NCBI RefSeq assembly: GCF_023856365.1
Contig: NC_064538.1
Span: forward strand, 5,845,832 to 5,909,831
DNA length: 64,000 bases
Direction of reading: 5' to 3'
Source of the DNA: Brienomyrus brachyistius
Lineage: Eukaryota; Chordata; Actinopteri; Osteoglossiformes; Mormyridae
The notes below the pieces were generated by a model. It did not search any database and was not told the origin of the DNA. It saw only the letters and a program-made list of their open reading frames with translations. The translations under genes were made by a program, and so were the position numbers. Positions 1-11,194 of this stretch are shown piece by piece. Positions within the stretch are counted from its first letter, which is position 1; each line of letters begins with the position of its first letter.

Positions 1-1235
1 CAGAGTTTTCTTTCTTTTTTTTTCGATTAGCAACTTTAATTTAGAATCCCATTAAACCCTATCCTTGTACTTTCAAGAGCTCTTTGTCAGCTTACAGGCG
101 ATACGGGACACGTCACCTCCACCACCTGCCGTCTCTGGAAACAGCTGCTCGTTCCCCTTGTCGGTTACCATATTCTGTCTCGCCTCCGTCGGCCCATGTC
201 CTGCGGGATGATGGGAATGTGAGTCATGTGACTGGTTGCCATGGTGAGGACAGATCTGCTGTGTGCGCCAATGGCAGTCTGGCACTAATGAGGCGACAGA
301 GTGGCAGAGGGTCTGATGGTTCCCCCCCCCCCCACCCCCCCTACAAAAACCTGCAACTGAAAGGAGGATCTCAACACATCAGGGCTACCAGTCTTAAACC
401 CCTGGACTGCTTTTTATGAGTTGTGCTCCCCTACAGTGTGCGTGTGTATGTGTCTATACCCATGTATCAGGTCATTTTGTGTGTTTTACTGCTACCCCCC
501 CTGCCCAGCCTTTTCATGCTTTTGTTTTATGAGACTCATTGACATTCACCAACGGAGGTCTAACTGAGCCGCGAGAGGACAATTCACTGCTGTGGATGCA
601 GCTGGAGACACGGCAGCGGTAATATTGACTCAGGTTTAAAGCAGAAAATGACAACAGAGTAATTTAATTCCCAGCCCGGAGCATTTAGTTGTCTGCTCCA
701 CAATGGATATGCTGTTATTCAGCACTTAAAAACAAGAGATGCTATAGCATGAAAGGAGGTCTTTTAGAAGAAAAAAAAATTATGATATGACCCATTGTCT
801 GTGGCCCACGTCAGGGAGATAGATGTCCCTAAATCTTTTTTTTTTATTCCCCGGATGACAGAAGGTTGAGCAGAGAAACGATCTTGTTTTTTTTTTGTTT
901 GAAACAATAAATATGTTTCCAAAAAATTTTGCAATATGTAAAACGTGTATACCTTCCAGATTATCACTGATGACTTCTGGCCTTGTGGATACAGAGGCTT
1001 TGTTTCTCCTTGACAAATCGGTTCCTAGAAATTAGCATCTAACGTGTAAATTGAGCCATAGGATGTACTTTCTGTATGGTCCTAATGAGAAAATAAATAG
1101 ACCGAGGATGACAGGCGTGCTGTATATTACTAGAGCTTCAGTACTAAAACACTGTATGCTTTAGGGCAAGGGGACTGACATTCAAATGCTGACAGTTTTA
1201 TTAGCGGAATAGCGGTTAACATTTCAAGCACTTGG
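1..1235. other. Gene-free sequence, no recognised element
   Basis: I recognise no gene or transposon here. A C-run of 12 followed by A and seven more C lies at 322-341, and short A and T runs occur at 768-900. Open frames on both strands are short and unlike any known protein. Confidence 0.6.
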
Positions 1236-1239
1236 TTGT

Positions 1240-1480
1240 GATATTTAAGGACGCGACCGCGACGTTAAACATCGGACCGTTTTACACCACGTGCGTACGT
1301 GGCCTCCACCGCGCGCGAGTACCGCGAAAGTGGCACTGCAGGCGAGTCGCGTGCACGATGGCGGAGCCAAGGCTGTATGCAGGACTGGAGCTTTGTTTAC
1401 GGAGGCGTGCCGCCTTTTCTACCCCAGCTCTGTTTGACGTGCCTCATCTATCTGACTTGTTTTGCGGCAGGAATTGAGTC
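1240..1480 (+). promoter_or_regulatory. CpG-rich patch with a YY1-like ATG
   Basis: CpG density jumps here relative to flanking A/T-rich DNA, for example around 1250-1370. At 1355 the string CACGATGGCGGAGCC resembles a YY1 site overlapping an ATG, a layout common at TATA-less vertebrate promoters. The ATG at 1358 opens 39 codons that stop at 1477 and match nothing I know. It could be a promoter or first exon, a processed fragment, or chance CpG-rich DNA. No splice partner was identified. Confidence 0.25.
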
Positions 1481-1565
1481 GTCCAGCCCTGAAGTACTAA
1501 GACGTGGTAATCGTGCTGCATCAGGCGGGAAGCTAAATTATTTAACGATGTGCTTCGAACAAGCA

Positions 1566-1652
<87 letters not shown>

Positions 1653-1676
1653 TTTCCCTCTCTTTCTTTCTTTCTC
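1566..1676 (+). repeat. (CTTT)n microsatellite
   Basis: About 22 almost perfect CTTT units run to 1654. A short interruption with CCCTC follows, then three more units. The strand is polypyrimidine, so frames through it stay open and read Ser-Phe-Leu, which is not coding evidence. Confidence 0.97.
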
Positions 1677-1679
1677 ACA

Positions 1680-2600
1680 ACGGAGGGTTAAAGGATTTTG
1701 GACGTTTCTTTTAAATTATCATTCGACTGCCTGGCGGATTACACTGTCAGCACTTTCCTGCTTTCACAATGGTGGTCGTTATTTGTTCCCTGGATCGGTC
1801 GTGAATAGGAATTTCCTGCCTGTAGATATTTCACACCAAAATCCCCGGATACACACTTGAACTGTGATAATTAATAAGCGCTGTCCGGGTGCGGGCGCCT
1901 CGGCGTAACAGGATCATAAACCGCTGTATTTGATTTTACACAATATTCTCAGTGGCGGCGGATTTCAGAGGAAAGATAAAATATTCCATTTGCGCTTTGT
2001 GCATGTTGCCCTGCGCTGAACATCCTTTAAAGGATTTCAGTACAACAAAAGATTATTAATTTTTTATGCATGAAAATCCGAGATCCACACTGAGACGGGA
2101 AGGGGGGGGGATCTCTGCGCTTAGACGTTCATGCTGTCCACCTGTAAAATGCACTAAGCAAATTCATAGGCACGACGTGGAATCCTACGGATCATCTGAA
2201 AGCCCGCGAATGCAAATGTCACATCTGCATGGCAATTGATTAATTCATGTCCCTCCAACCTGGAAGAGCATAGGGAGCCCTTTGCAAACCCTGGCTCTAG
2301 ATTTGGGTGATTAATCGTATCAAAATGTTACACTTCCACATCGAACTGATGCCCCCCCATCCCTATCCCACCCCCCCTACCTACCCAGTACAATATCCAT
2401 TTAGAGCTTGTGATTCTGCACTATGGCAGAAGGGACCCTGTATCTTTAGGGCTGATGGATTGTAGATAGGGATTTTCAGGTGGGATATGTACTCTTCACG
2501 TTTTTTCGTCTGGGTGCTCTATCGGTGCTTGATGTCCCTCCTGTGACCGTATGCCAAAAACAGGTGTAGAAAAAAAAAAACCTTCATCGTCCTAGGGGTT
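1680..2600. other. Gene-free sequence
   Basis: Mixed composition with a nine-base G run at 2102 and an A run near 2570. No repeat family or coding signature is recognised. Confidence 0.5.
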
Positions 2601-2604
2601 GTGA

Positions 2605-2772
2605 ACAAGTCATTATGAATTTGGCAGATAGTTTTATCCAAGGTGACAGAGAGAATAAGACTCCGGAGTTAAGGGTCCCACTCAGGGGCCCAACAGAAAG
2701 ACAATTCTGCCGATGGAGGGATCTGAACCCATGCCCTGCTGATCACCAGCATAGTATCCTAGCCTGCATAAG
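2605..2772 (-). mobile_element. tRNA-derived SINE (V-SINE-like), type-1 tail
   Basis: Read on the minus strand, a B-box-like GGTTCAGATCC (complement of 2728-2738) is followed by a degraded core and a tail whose complement is TTTGGCAGATAGTTTTATCC at 2622-2641. The same tail occurs in the copies at 12.8, 14.5, 25.3 and 58.2 kb. tRNA-headed SINEs of this shape are widespread in fishes. The head is worn, so this copy is old. Confidence 0.7.
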
Positions 2773-2785
2773 AATGAGGAAAGCT

Positions 2786-2892
2786 ATAATACCGCAGATA
2801 TCTGCGGTAATCCACGGTAATGGGGATGATCTTTACGGTGTTACCGTGAGGACAGAAATAAAATGTATGGTAACACTGCGGTAACGGTAATG
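2786..2892. repeat. Palindrome and ACGGTAA motif cluster
   Basis: A perfect 20-bp palindrome, TACCGCAGATATCTGCGGTA, lies at 2790-2809. Within the next 80 bp the motif CGGTAA or its complement recurs several times: CACGGTAA, TTACGGTG, TTACCGTG, GCGGTAACGGTAATG. This is far denser than chance and suggests a piece of an inverted-repeat-rich DNA transposon. The family is not identified. Confidence 0.55.
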
Positions 2893-2894
2893 AA

Positions 2895-5800
2895 ATTGAC
2901 CTTATATGCATGTTCGTTTATCTGCTGTATTAATTATAAGTCCCTTTGTTCTGTTAAATTATGTGTTCTCACCCCACAACCAACTGGTGGCAGCGTCAAG
3001 TGAGTAATTTAATGATTAACTAATTTAAAAGCAAGTACTGTATGGATATGCTGAATTTTGGTGAACGTGGGCATGGGGTAGGGACGGTTGTGATACACGT
3101 GAGGATGGGGGAGGGACAGTTTAGGTGTTTGCGAGGACGGATTGGGATGGGGACAGATTCATCCGCGTGCAGCCGTCTTCGGTTGAGTCACCCACCACCC
3201 TTGCACAGTGTGACTGCTGAGCCTTCATGACACCGAATGTAAACATGGGCCAGACATGCCCGCTAACATCCTACAGCACGACTGGAAGAAATAATACTAT
3301 ATAACGTAACCCTGAGGGGTGGGGGGGGGGTGAGGGGGGGGGGGTCCTTGGGATCCCCAGCATAAATTATATATCACAAAATAAATGGTATGGTTAAGGG
3401 AATGGAATTGCTCGGAGAGAATGGGAGTACGTTTGTCAGGAAGCAGAGATGAAATTGAGTTGTGATATATTCTGTTTATCGGGAAGGGATTTCGAATTAT
3501 ACTTTGTTTCTCTGTGGGCCAGCAGAGCGCAGCCAGACATAATTAAACGCCGAACTCATATCTTGGGGGAGTGAGTCGGCGGGGCAGGGAGGGTTTTCGT
3601 CCTGCAGCCCCGTGGCTGTTTTAAGAAAATAAAGTTTACGTAACCGAGCGAAACGCCACCTCCAAATAAGGTTCCTCAGAAAAGTAAACAGTAGAAATAT
3701 TTAACATTTAAATGGCTTATTTGTGCAGCAGCGGCCCTGGAGGGAATTTGATTCAATTAAAACAAAACAAACAAAAAAATAATAAAACTCCATGCCCACA
3801 CAAGTACTGTACCAGTCAGGAATCAGGCCAGATAGACGGCCGCAGGAAAGGGGCTTGTCGGAAATCCCAAGCACTGGTGTCAAAAACGTGCAGTGCAATC
3901 CAAGTAAAAACCTCCCAGAATATTCTAGATGCTGCCCCTCTCGACATGAGCTAACGCTTGGTTCATACGCTTGGTTTATATGGTTTATGATAGGCCTATG
4001 ATGTATATCTCAACAATTCTGAAGCTTTAATACTGTATCGTTAATTGAGGGGGTTGCAGAGTGACACAAAGCTGATCTCTAGCCTTAGCAATTCGCACAT
4101 TATTTTCCATCTTGGTATCATACATATTTTTTATAGTACTATAAGCTATATGGTATGCATGTGGCAGCATAATCATAAAATGTATTCAAAACATAAATAT
4201 GCTAAATTATATATACAGAAATGCTATTGCAGTATTGCAACTACAGGAAAATACGGTATCTTCCAAAATCTCCAGCAGTATAGCAGTAAGCTGACAAGTA
4301 ACATAAAAACTCTAGTAATAAAACAATGATTAAGCGTCAAACATTCATTCGTTGATTTGAATTATTGCATAATGCTTTCCTAGGAAACTATGAATCAAAA
4401 TGTATCTTGGCATGTCAGTCTGTGTCCCTTTCCTTTGGGATTTTTTCGCTGAAAGACTTTCAATAGCTCTAATATCAAGAGCAACAATTTACTGTTTGTA
4501 ACAGTTTGAACTTGCGCCAGCATTTCCGTCTAGCTGTATTGTCGTAGTGTCCTGTTATGTAACATTCCCTGGTTCAGGGTTTTTCTTTGGGCTCAAGCAA
4601 CATTAGAGAATCCAGACAAATAATGGGAACACTGTATACACTTGTCTTCCCAACTCCATCCCAGACCTCCCACTTCATCGATCCTGACCCCTGCACTTGT
4701 CCTCCAGACCACCAGGGTGCACACTTCTGACTGGGGAGAATCCAATCACCGTGAATCAGGAAATGTCCAGCCCCCCGAGCAGACACCGTGAAATGGGTTC
4801 AGATGTGGTTCAAGGCCCTGGGCTCACTTTACTCCCAACCAGGTACATTTGCTTTGGACCATTAGCGCTGTGCGACCCTGATGTCATGCTGTCCATGCCC
4901 CGTCACCCCTGGAGAAACCCTACACACAGCCCTGGACTCTCATTAAAAGCCCTGGTTCTGTTCCCGAGTTAACAGAAGATGATTCTCATGTCTTTCTTCA
5001 TCTCCTCAGTGGAAATGGACCCTCAACGCAGTTTCAGCAGCAACGTCAGAATGAGGCGCTAGCTCAGGAAGCCAGGATCACGCCGCTTACCTTTGCAATC
5101 GATAGCCCAATCGTCAGAACTGATTGGGTTCTGCATCGCTCACCGCCGGTTTGCCTCCTGTGCACGTCCCCGTCTTGCTGATTGACAGCATAAACTCATG
5201 AAGTTGTCTTATGGCTCTGAACACGTTGGGGATAGTGAGTGGCCACCAGTTACAGGGTTTTCACTGTTAATGTTGTATTCCGTGGAAATTTTCGGAATAC
5301 GTTTGACAGGTACCAGAAGCATCAGGCCGTCCAAACCCCCATGCCCTGTCAATTTTTGCACAGCAGCGAGACCCAGTGGTTTGCTCATAGTTCCCAGAAC
5401 CTTAAAGGGGGCGTACTAGGTGTCCAGTGAGGTATGGGGGGGGGGGGAAGGGGAGGGGCGGTGGGGGCTAGACTGTGATGTGTTGAAAAGGCTACCGAAC
5501 CTGTCAACCCTGTGATTTATTATCCGGCAGAGTGCCCCCAGGCCCAGTCATGCTGACTCTCCCACCCCCTACCCGGCTGCCAGCCCCAGCCAGGGACAGT
5601 TACACAGCACGGGCACATTTAATGCACGGATGGGAGCAATATCACGGCGTTCTGCTCTGCCGCTGTTGGCTGACATTTGAATGTATGTGTTTGACATCAG
5701 AGGTGCAATGTCTGTGGTGGCCAAGTTAAGTCCGTAATGCAAGGTTGGCCATAATGACAGATTATCCCAGGAGGTTGACTGTCCTGTTGCCGCAGATGGC

Positions 5801-5900
5801 TGCGCGGTTATCATAGGTGCATCACAACCAGGGCTGAGTTTGTACCATTTATCGGTCAAACCACTGATTTAAAAAAGGGGACAAAAACCTTCAAAGGTGT
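2895..5900. other. Gene-free sequence with G runs
   Basis: G runs interrupt 3321-3344 and 5436-5447. A G-rich stretch at 3060-3165 repeats GGGAYGG and GGGACAG words and may belong to the same unidentified element as the palindrome upstream. No reading frame resembles a known protein. Confidence 0.5.
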
Positions 5901-5908
5901 TTCAGTTC

Positions 5909-6065
5909 CAGGACTGGCTCTACCTTTTCAGGGGCCCTAGGCAAAGCTTAATTTAGGAGGCCCCCTACTCAGAAAACTGATGATCGTTTCACTTCCTCCG
6001 TAGAGCCGGCAATTTGAGACCCCTAGGCAACTGCCTATTCTGCTTTTAGCTATTAGCCGGCCCTA
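5909..6065. mobile_element. hAT-like miniature element, copy 1
   Basis: The segment begins CAGGACTGGCTCTACC and ends GCCGGCCCT, so both ends carry a CAGGGCCGGCT-like sequence in opposite orientation, the style of non-autonomous hAT elements. It shares internal words such as CAGAAAACTGATGATC with the fragment at 8348. No clear 8-bp target duplication is visible. Confidence 0.45.
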
Positions 6066-6384
6066 TTTGCATCGACACCTTTTCTGGGGGGGAAGGAGTC
6101 CCCTTGTTGCGTTCACCAGCACTGTTCCTTCAGAGATGGAAGGCTGACCTCCTTTGCTGCTCCTTCTGTGATCCAGCACTGCAAAAGAGGTCTCCCCCTT
6201 CCTGTTGTAGGTGGGACATACTGGACTCAAGTGCAGCAGTGAGAAAATCCATACATACTGCTCAGATCACACACTCAGCCCCACTTAGGGACAGGCATTC
6301 ATCAAACCTGCAGTTCTTTTTGGAGGGTTACAGAAAACCAGTGCAAACAAGGGGAGAAGCCTCACAACTAGCCTGTAGGAATTG

Positions 6385-6540
6385 AACAGGGCTTGAAAGT
6401 TGATTGGCCCTCAGAGTGCCCCCTCCCCTGTCACTCACCGATTCAAAACATTGTCTAATGATAAGATTGGCTCCTCTGTATGAATTTTGGCTCCTCTTAT
6501 GCCCCCCACCATAAAAAAGGTCCTAGAATCACCCAGGAAT
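6385..6540 (-). mobile_element. Dispersed family W, copy 1
   Basis: This is one of six copies in the window of a 150-200 bp element. Shared words, read on the family's forward strand, include CCTAGAATCACC-type ends, ATAAGAGGGGCCATAATTCA, ATCATTAGCCAATGATATG and GGCCAATCAGCTTTCAGCT. Here the order is reversed and complemented, ending CCTAGAATCACCCA. Confidence 0.7.
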
Positions 6541-6565
6541 TAAACCCATAACCCCATCAGTGTGA

Positions 6566-6613
6566 GGCCGCAGACCACCATGGCCGCAGACCACCATGGC
6601 CACAGACCACCAT
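6566..6613 (+). repeat. Three tandem 16-bp units
   Basis: GGCCGCAGACCACCAT is repeated twice exactly. A third unit differs by one base (GGCCACAG). Confidence 0.9.
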
Positions 6614-7049
6614 GAAAAATAAAGCTGACTTCCCTCAGAGCCAACAAGCTAATTCCAGACATGGCAACTGACCTCTCCATGCCAAGCACTTATTTTTTCA
6701 GTATGCTACTTTCACATGTCCGGCTCTCTGCCCAAGACCCGCAGAGTAGACCGAATAAGAGCAGCATCTTGTGGGCCTTGATTGCTGAGCCATAGTCATT
6801 TTTATTCCGACGATGTCGAGATGCTAATGCCTTGTAATCAGGATTGTGTTGCTTAAGTAGAATTACAATTGGCTGAAACTTCAGTGCTGATTGATTGCTT
6901 CGCCGGTGGGTCGGTTTGGCTGACCTTCAATTTCTCAGGCTTCTTGCCGCTCTCGGTTTTTAAGAATGCCTCCTGCTCCTCCTGCCATCGTTGGAGCTTG
7001 CTTAATATTTCCAGAGGAAGCATCACTGCTGGTCTCCACGGATGAGCGT

Positions 7050-7215
7050 GACCACAGCACCATTAATGAGGTAATTGGAAAGGGGCGAAATTGAACGATT
7101 TGATATGACAAAGGAAATGCCCTCAACAAACGAAGTTGTACGTGATCAGGCGAGGCTGTTGTTTTCTTAAGCTGAACTTGATAGTTTGCGTTGGATTTCA
7201 TGGTACTCGTCACCC
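7050..7215. promoter_or_regulatory. Candidate conserved non-coding element
   Basis: Non-repetitive sequence with homeodomain-type words such as ATTAATGAGGTAATTGG (7061-7077) and no simple-sequence bias. Named only from motif density, so alignment is needed. It could be ordinary intergenic DNA. Confidence 0.2.
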
Positions 7216-7611
7216 CTGGGATAGTGTTTTATTAGGGAATTGAAAGGACACTAAGCAACTAACAGGGTTCCGGAAGAAATCCGTGAGGACCTGAAGTGAT
7301 ACAGAGGGAGGAAACAAGAGTGGAAATGAGCTTCCGCATCATCTCCAGGAGTTCACTGGTTAAGAAACCTCATCTGGGGAGAGGAGGGAGCCACAAATTA
7401 ACTTACCGAGTGTCTCTAACGGCGCAGCACCTCTCAGACCCGCAAAAGTATTCCTGGGCCTGGAAGTTCAGCATAACAGACATGGATTTCCAGAGCCATT
7501 AAGATCGAAACCAATTTTTGCAAAGTGCCGGTTTTGGTTTTTCACACTCTGGAGTCGGCAAGAGTCCTGGACGGAAAAAAAAAATCAATCTCGCAATTGG
7601 TTCTGGGTCCA

Positions 7612-7930
7612 CGAGCAGTGATTTAAAGCATATGTTCCCTAATTACATTAATGAGAAATTGTTAATTGGCTTTGAGCCGGCCCTCCGCACAGGGGTCTGT
7701 TAATGTCACAGTCACGTTGACAATCTTCAGGCCCCGAGATCGAGGCCGGCCAAGAGAGAGCAGAACAGGTCGCTCACCATCACCCAGCCCCTCCATCTCC
7801 AAATATTACATTTCCCACAGAGGAGATAATTATTCTCTGTGCTATTAACCTCAAAGTGGAGGATGCTCTTTTGACCTCTGTAATCCATGTCTGCTGATAA
7901 TAACTTTTAGCCCACACTAAGCATGAGCAT
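7612..7930. promoter_or_regulatory. Candidate enhancer with a homeodomain-motif cluster
   Basis: Three TAAT-core sites are packed within 30 bp: CTAATTAC at 7640, ATTAATGA at 7647 and GTTAATTGG at 7661. Downstream, a near-palindrome GAGATAATTATTCTC (7820-7834) sits by CTATTAACC. Such clusters are typical of vertebrate developmental enhancers. The function is inferred, and no target gene is in view. Confidence 0.3.
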
Positions 7931-8037
7931 GTATCCTTTTACATCATCTACAGAACACAAATTTCAGTGGTTGGCCACCCCAACATATTTTTGAGTTATT
8001 TAATGCTTCAGAGAGATAATTTCCTGTTTTTTTTTAA

Positions 8038-8342
8038 CATAGAGCAGTAGTTAGCACAGTCGCCTCACCTCCAGAGACCAGGGTTCGATTCTTCATCCTA
8101 GCTCCCTGTGTGTGGAGTTTGCATGTTCTCCTTGTGTCATTGTGTGGTTTCTTCTTGTTTCCCCGCACCCTCCAAAAGCATGCTAACATGAATTGAACCA
8201 TATTGTCCACAAGTATGAATGCGTGTGTGAATGGATCTGTGCCCTGTGATTGGTTGGCAACCCATCCTGGGATATTCCCCGCCTTATCCCAAAGCTTCCT
8301 GGATAGGCTCTGGACCCCCGTGAACTTGCATAGGCCATACTG
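8038..8342 (+). mobile_element. tRNA-headed SINE-like retroposon, near full length
   Basis: A pol III A-box-like TAGTTAGCACAG (8048-8059) and B-box GGTTCGATTCT (8082-8092) are spaced as in a tRNA. The body follows, with GGAGTTTGCATGTTCTCC (8116-8133), CATCCTGGGATATTCCCC-type sequence near 8263, and GGATAGGCTCTGGACCCCC (8301-8319). This body is a very common fish retroposon. Fragments recur at 9.6, 14.2, 15.8, 19.95, 23.4, 37.3, 40.8 and 46.7 kb. Confidence 0.8.
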
Positions 8343-8347
8343 ATGAT

Positions 8348-8438
8348 CAGGGTTGGCTCTGCCATTTCTGGGCCCCCACGCAGAGCTGTACTTGGGAGGC
8401 CTCCCTATCAAGAAAACTGATGATCTTTCCAGTTCCTC
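8348..8438. mobile_element. hAT-like miniature element, truncated copy 2
   Basis: Starts CAGGGTTGGCTCTGCC and shares AAGAAAACTGATGATC with the copy at 5909. The right end is missing. It abuts the SINE end directly, so one probably inserted beside or into the other. Confidence 0.45.
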
Positions 8439-8439
8439 T

Positions 8440-9100
8440 TGATTTGAGTTATTATAGACGTGCTCTTTCTTGTGGCGCCGTGCTCATCATTCCCAGCATC
8501 TCTAAGAAAACGAATGTCAAACTAATGAGATTCATTCACAGCCCCCATTGTCAATATTTTCACTTGATGACTGCGTAGACGTTCCAGGAGAAGCGACACC
8601 CCGTGTTAAATAATACAGCTGTCTCTGTAAATTTCAATGTAAATGTCATGTCAGTGCCACGCACTCCATGATGGACCATTCGACAGGAAGATGGCGGAAC
8701 GCCTGGCTGGGGGACATAAAGTGGAAGTCTTGGGAGTCGGCAGAGAATTGCATCTCTTATTGACTAAGACAACTGAAATTTTCTCCTCCTTCCCTAGGTA
8801 ACCCCTGTAAGGTTCTTCATAACCTTTTGAGGGAAGAGAAGGATTGGGGGGGGGGTCCACTTATAACTACTTTCAGGACTTGAGAAAAGGTGGGTCGGGG
8901 GGGAGGACGCAGGGTTTTGAGCATGAGTGAGCACAGAAGGGTCCGCTGAGGTTGTCACCTTATAAATGGGGTGCCTCTGTGATAAATGTCCCTCTGTCTA
9001 CTGTATGGATGCCTGCCGCTCTGCCACACTGGGGAGGGGGGGCAGTCATGACTGCCAAGTGACATGGGTTTCTGCAAAATTTTTCCCAGTGGCATGCGAG
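8440..9100. other. Gene-free sequence
   Basis: No recognised element. Short G runs occur at 8847-8855 and near 8900. Confidence 0.5.
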
Positions 9101-9104
9101 CTGA

Positions 9105-9445
9105 GCTCAACCTTTTATTGTTCTGCGCATTTTAACTAATTGTTTGTCTATTTATTGTTTTTTGGCCACTGTATTTATTCCACTCCGTGGTATTTACACC
9201 ACTTTACACCTATTTACCTACATACACATTGTACTTACAGTATGTAATATAGACCTTTGTGTCCAGCAACCCCCCATCCCCGCTGATTTGCAGTGCCCTG
9301 TGTTTTGTGAAGATTCTCCCCCTGTCACTGCTGTTTTATGTCACACTGTGGTCCTAGGAGGGACGGTACTTCATGCCGCTGTATACCTGTATATGGATGT
9401 TATCATAATAAAGCTCACTTTACACATTTCACTGCAGAATGAAAA
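9105..9445 (+). mobile_element. Probable LINE 3' end with polyadenylation signal
   Basis: A T-rich, gene-like tail ends in GTATATGGATGTTATCATAATAAAGCTCACTT, written here in parts: GTATATGGATGTTATC (9390-9405) then ATAATAAAGCTCACTT. The AATAAA and the style resemble 3' ends of fish non-LTR retrotransposons. No reverse transcriptase precedes it, as expected for a 5'-truncated insertion. The family is uncertain, and a host 3' UTR is possible but less likely. Confidence 0.35.
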
Positions 9446-9604
9446 ATGATGGTTCAAAGAGATAGCTAATCAGATTGTAGAGGACCACCCTGAGAACATT
9501 TTTGTGTAAGTTAAACTCCCAGGAGCCACTTAACTTGACTTAGGACCAAGCTAAAGACCGCAGTTATAATAATTAGGTGCCAATTTACAGCATATACCTA
9601 TATT

Positions 9605-9720
9605 TATCTTTTCATCCATCCATCTACTGTATATTTTGATTCTGATATTCCATTCTGGTTGTGATCACAGCAGTGTTAGGAGCCTATATCCCAGAGCCCC
9701 CAAGGCAGGGGTATACTTAA
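9605..9720 (-). mobile_element. SINE-like retroposon, 3' fragment
   Basis: The complement of the GGATGGATG-type tail (CATCCATCCATCTACTGTAT, 9613-9632) is followed by degraded body words and CCCCCAAGGCAGGGGTATAC. It corresponds to the tail of the element at 8038. Confidence 0.5.
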
Positions 9721-9721
9721 C

Positions 9722-11190
9722 ACAGAATGCCAGCCAATCCACAGGCAAGTTCCTCATGATGTCTGAATATAGGCTGCACCAGAAATGAGCAGCATCTGAG
9801 AGATCAGACATACGGTTTTGTGTCAGAGGACCTGTCCGCTTGACACACAGCCGTTTCCTCAGACAGCCTCGATACTCTAGCACCTGATTCCTGACATGCC
9901 CGGGTCATGGGGAATAGCTGTACTGCAGAGCGAGGGCTTGTTCTGTCATTTCGTGGCCTTTCCAGGGAATGTCGGCAGATATCACTCTCTGAAATGAGGT
10001 GTGTGTGAGGCTGTTGGACACCCAGGCTGGTCAGAGTGACCTGGGACATGCTGTCAGGGCCTGTCCCTCTCCCGCCTTGTTGGAAGCAGTCAAGAAGAAA
10101 GTATGGCTGCCTGTCACACCCATGTCATCTTACGGACCGCATCCGCTGCATCACGGACCATTTACAGCACTCGGGAAACAAGAGCCTGACATGAGTCAAA
10201 CGTAATTTGTAACACAATGGCATGTAAAGTGTAACACCTTGGGTCTGCTTGCTAGCCATGCGGCGTTAGCATTATTTTTTGGCTAAGAGCAGTAGCGTCA
10301 TAGAGGCCTAATTTAAAAATAAATGTCCTCCCTGCTCACTGACAGTGCCCTTTAAGAGCCAGTCAAAGCGAAGGCCAGCAGTGTCTGCGGAGGGCATCCC
10401 AGAACAACTCATTTACCAGCATTAGCTGCAGAATTCTCGATAAGAGCTCAGCACTTGCTTGAAGCAAGCCCTTTTTAAATAGTATTTTTTTTTTAATTTT
10501 AGGTTTTAGGCTTTAATAAGGTCAGCAGAGGAGGACTCTTGACATTTAAAGTACTTGCAAGACCCTGTTCCATCACACTGCATATTTGTCATGTAATGTT
10601 CATCCTGTCCTGCCATACTTTGTAGGTTATTTTTCAACTAAAAGATTTCAGGCCCAGACATGCTGTTTCTGAGTCTGTCCTTTTCCCCTATATTTTAGCC
10701 TGTAGTGGTGAGGTACTCAGTGGGCTCTGCAGGAACGAAAGAGTGGGCAAGGTGATTAGAGATGTGTATGGCTCTCAATGGCTGCTAATCATGGCTGGGC
10801 GACAGTTCCAAAATTTGCGTTATTTTATTGTTATGTGTATGTAGTTCAGAAAATGGTATCACTGCAGTCAAACCCTTGTACTGCCTCCCATATGCACATG
10901 AGGTTCATCACATGTAGATCCGGATAGTGACACATCCCATGGAGTCCACTGTGTACATGCACTACTGATCACAGTCCAACACTGTGATACTGAATTGAAC
11001 CGTCCTTCAGGAAGAAGGCAGAGGAATGCTTCTTGGCCTGGCTATAAAGATTTGATGCCATGTTGGTGGGCTCTGGGCAGTGGTGCCCAGGTATTGAGGG
11101 AAGCACACTTCATTTTTGTGGTTCTTCGGTCAGTGATCCAGCTGGACTGTACTTTCTGTGAACATTAGTTGTAAAGGGCACCCTTGGGAA
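9722..11190. other. Gene-free sequence
   Basis: Mixed-composition DNA with no recognised repeat or gene. The segment 9900-10200 has overlapping open frames on both strands, but none is convincing. Confidence 0.5.
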
Positions 11191-11194
11191 GGGA

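Noticed and set aside
1299..1691. 130-codon plus frame through the CTTT repeat
   Set aside because: Half of it is microsatellite-coded Ser-Phe-Leu, and the rest has no match.
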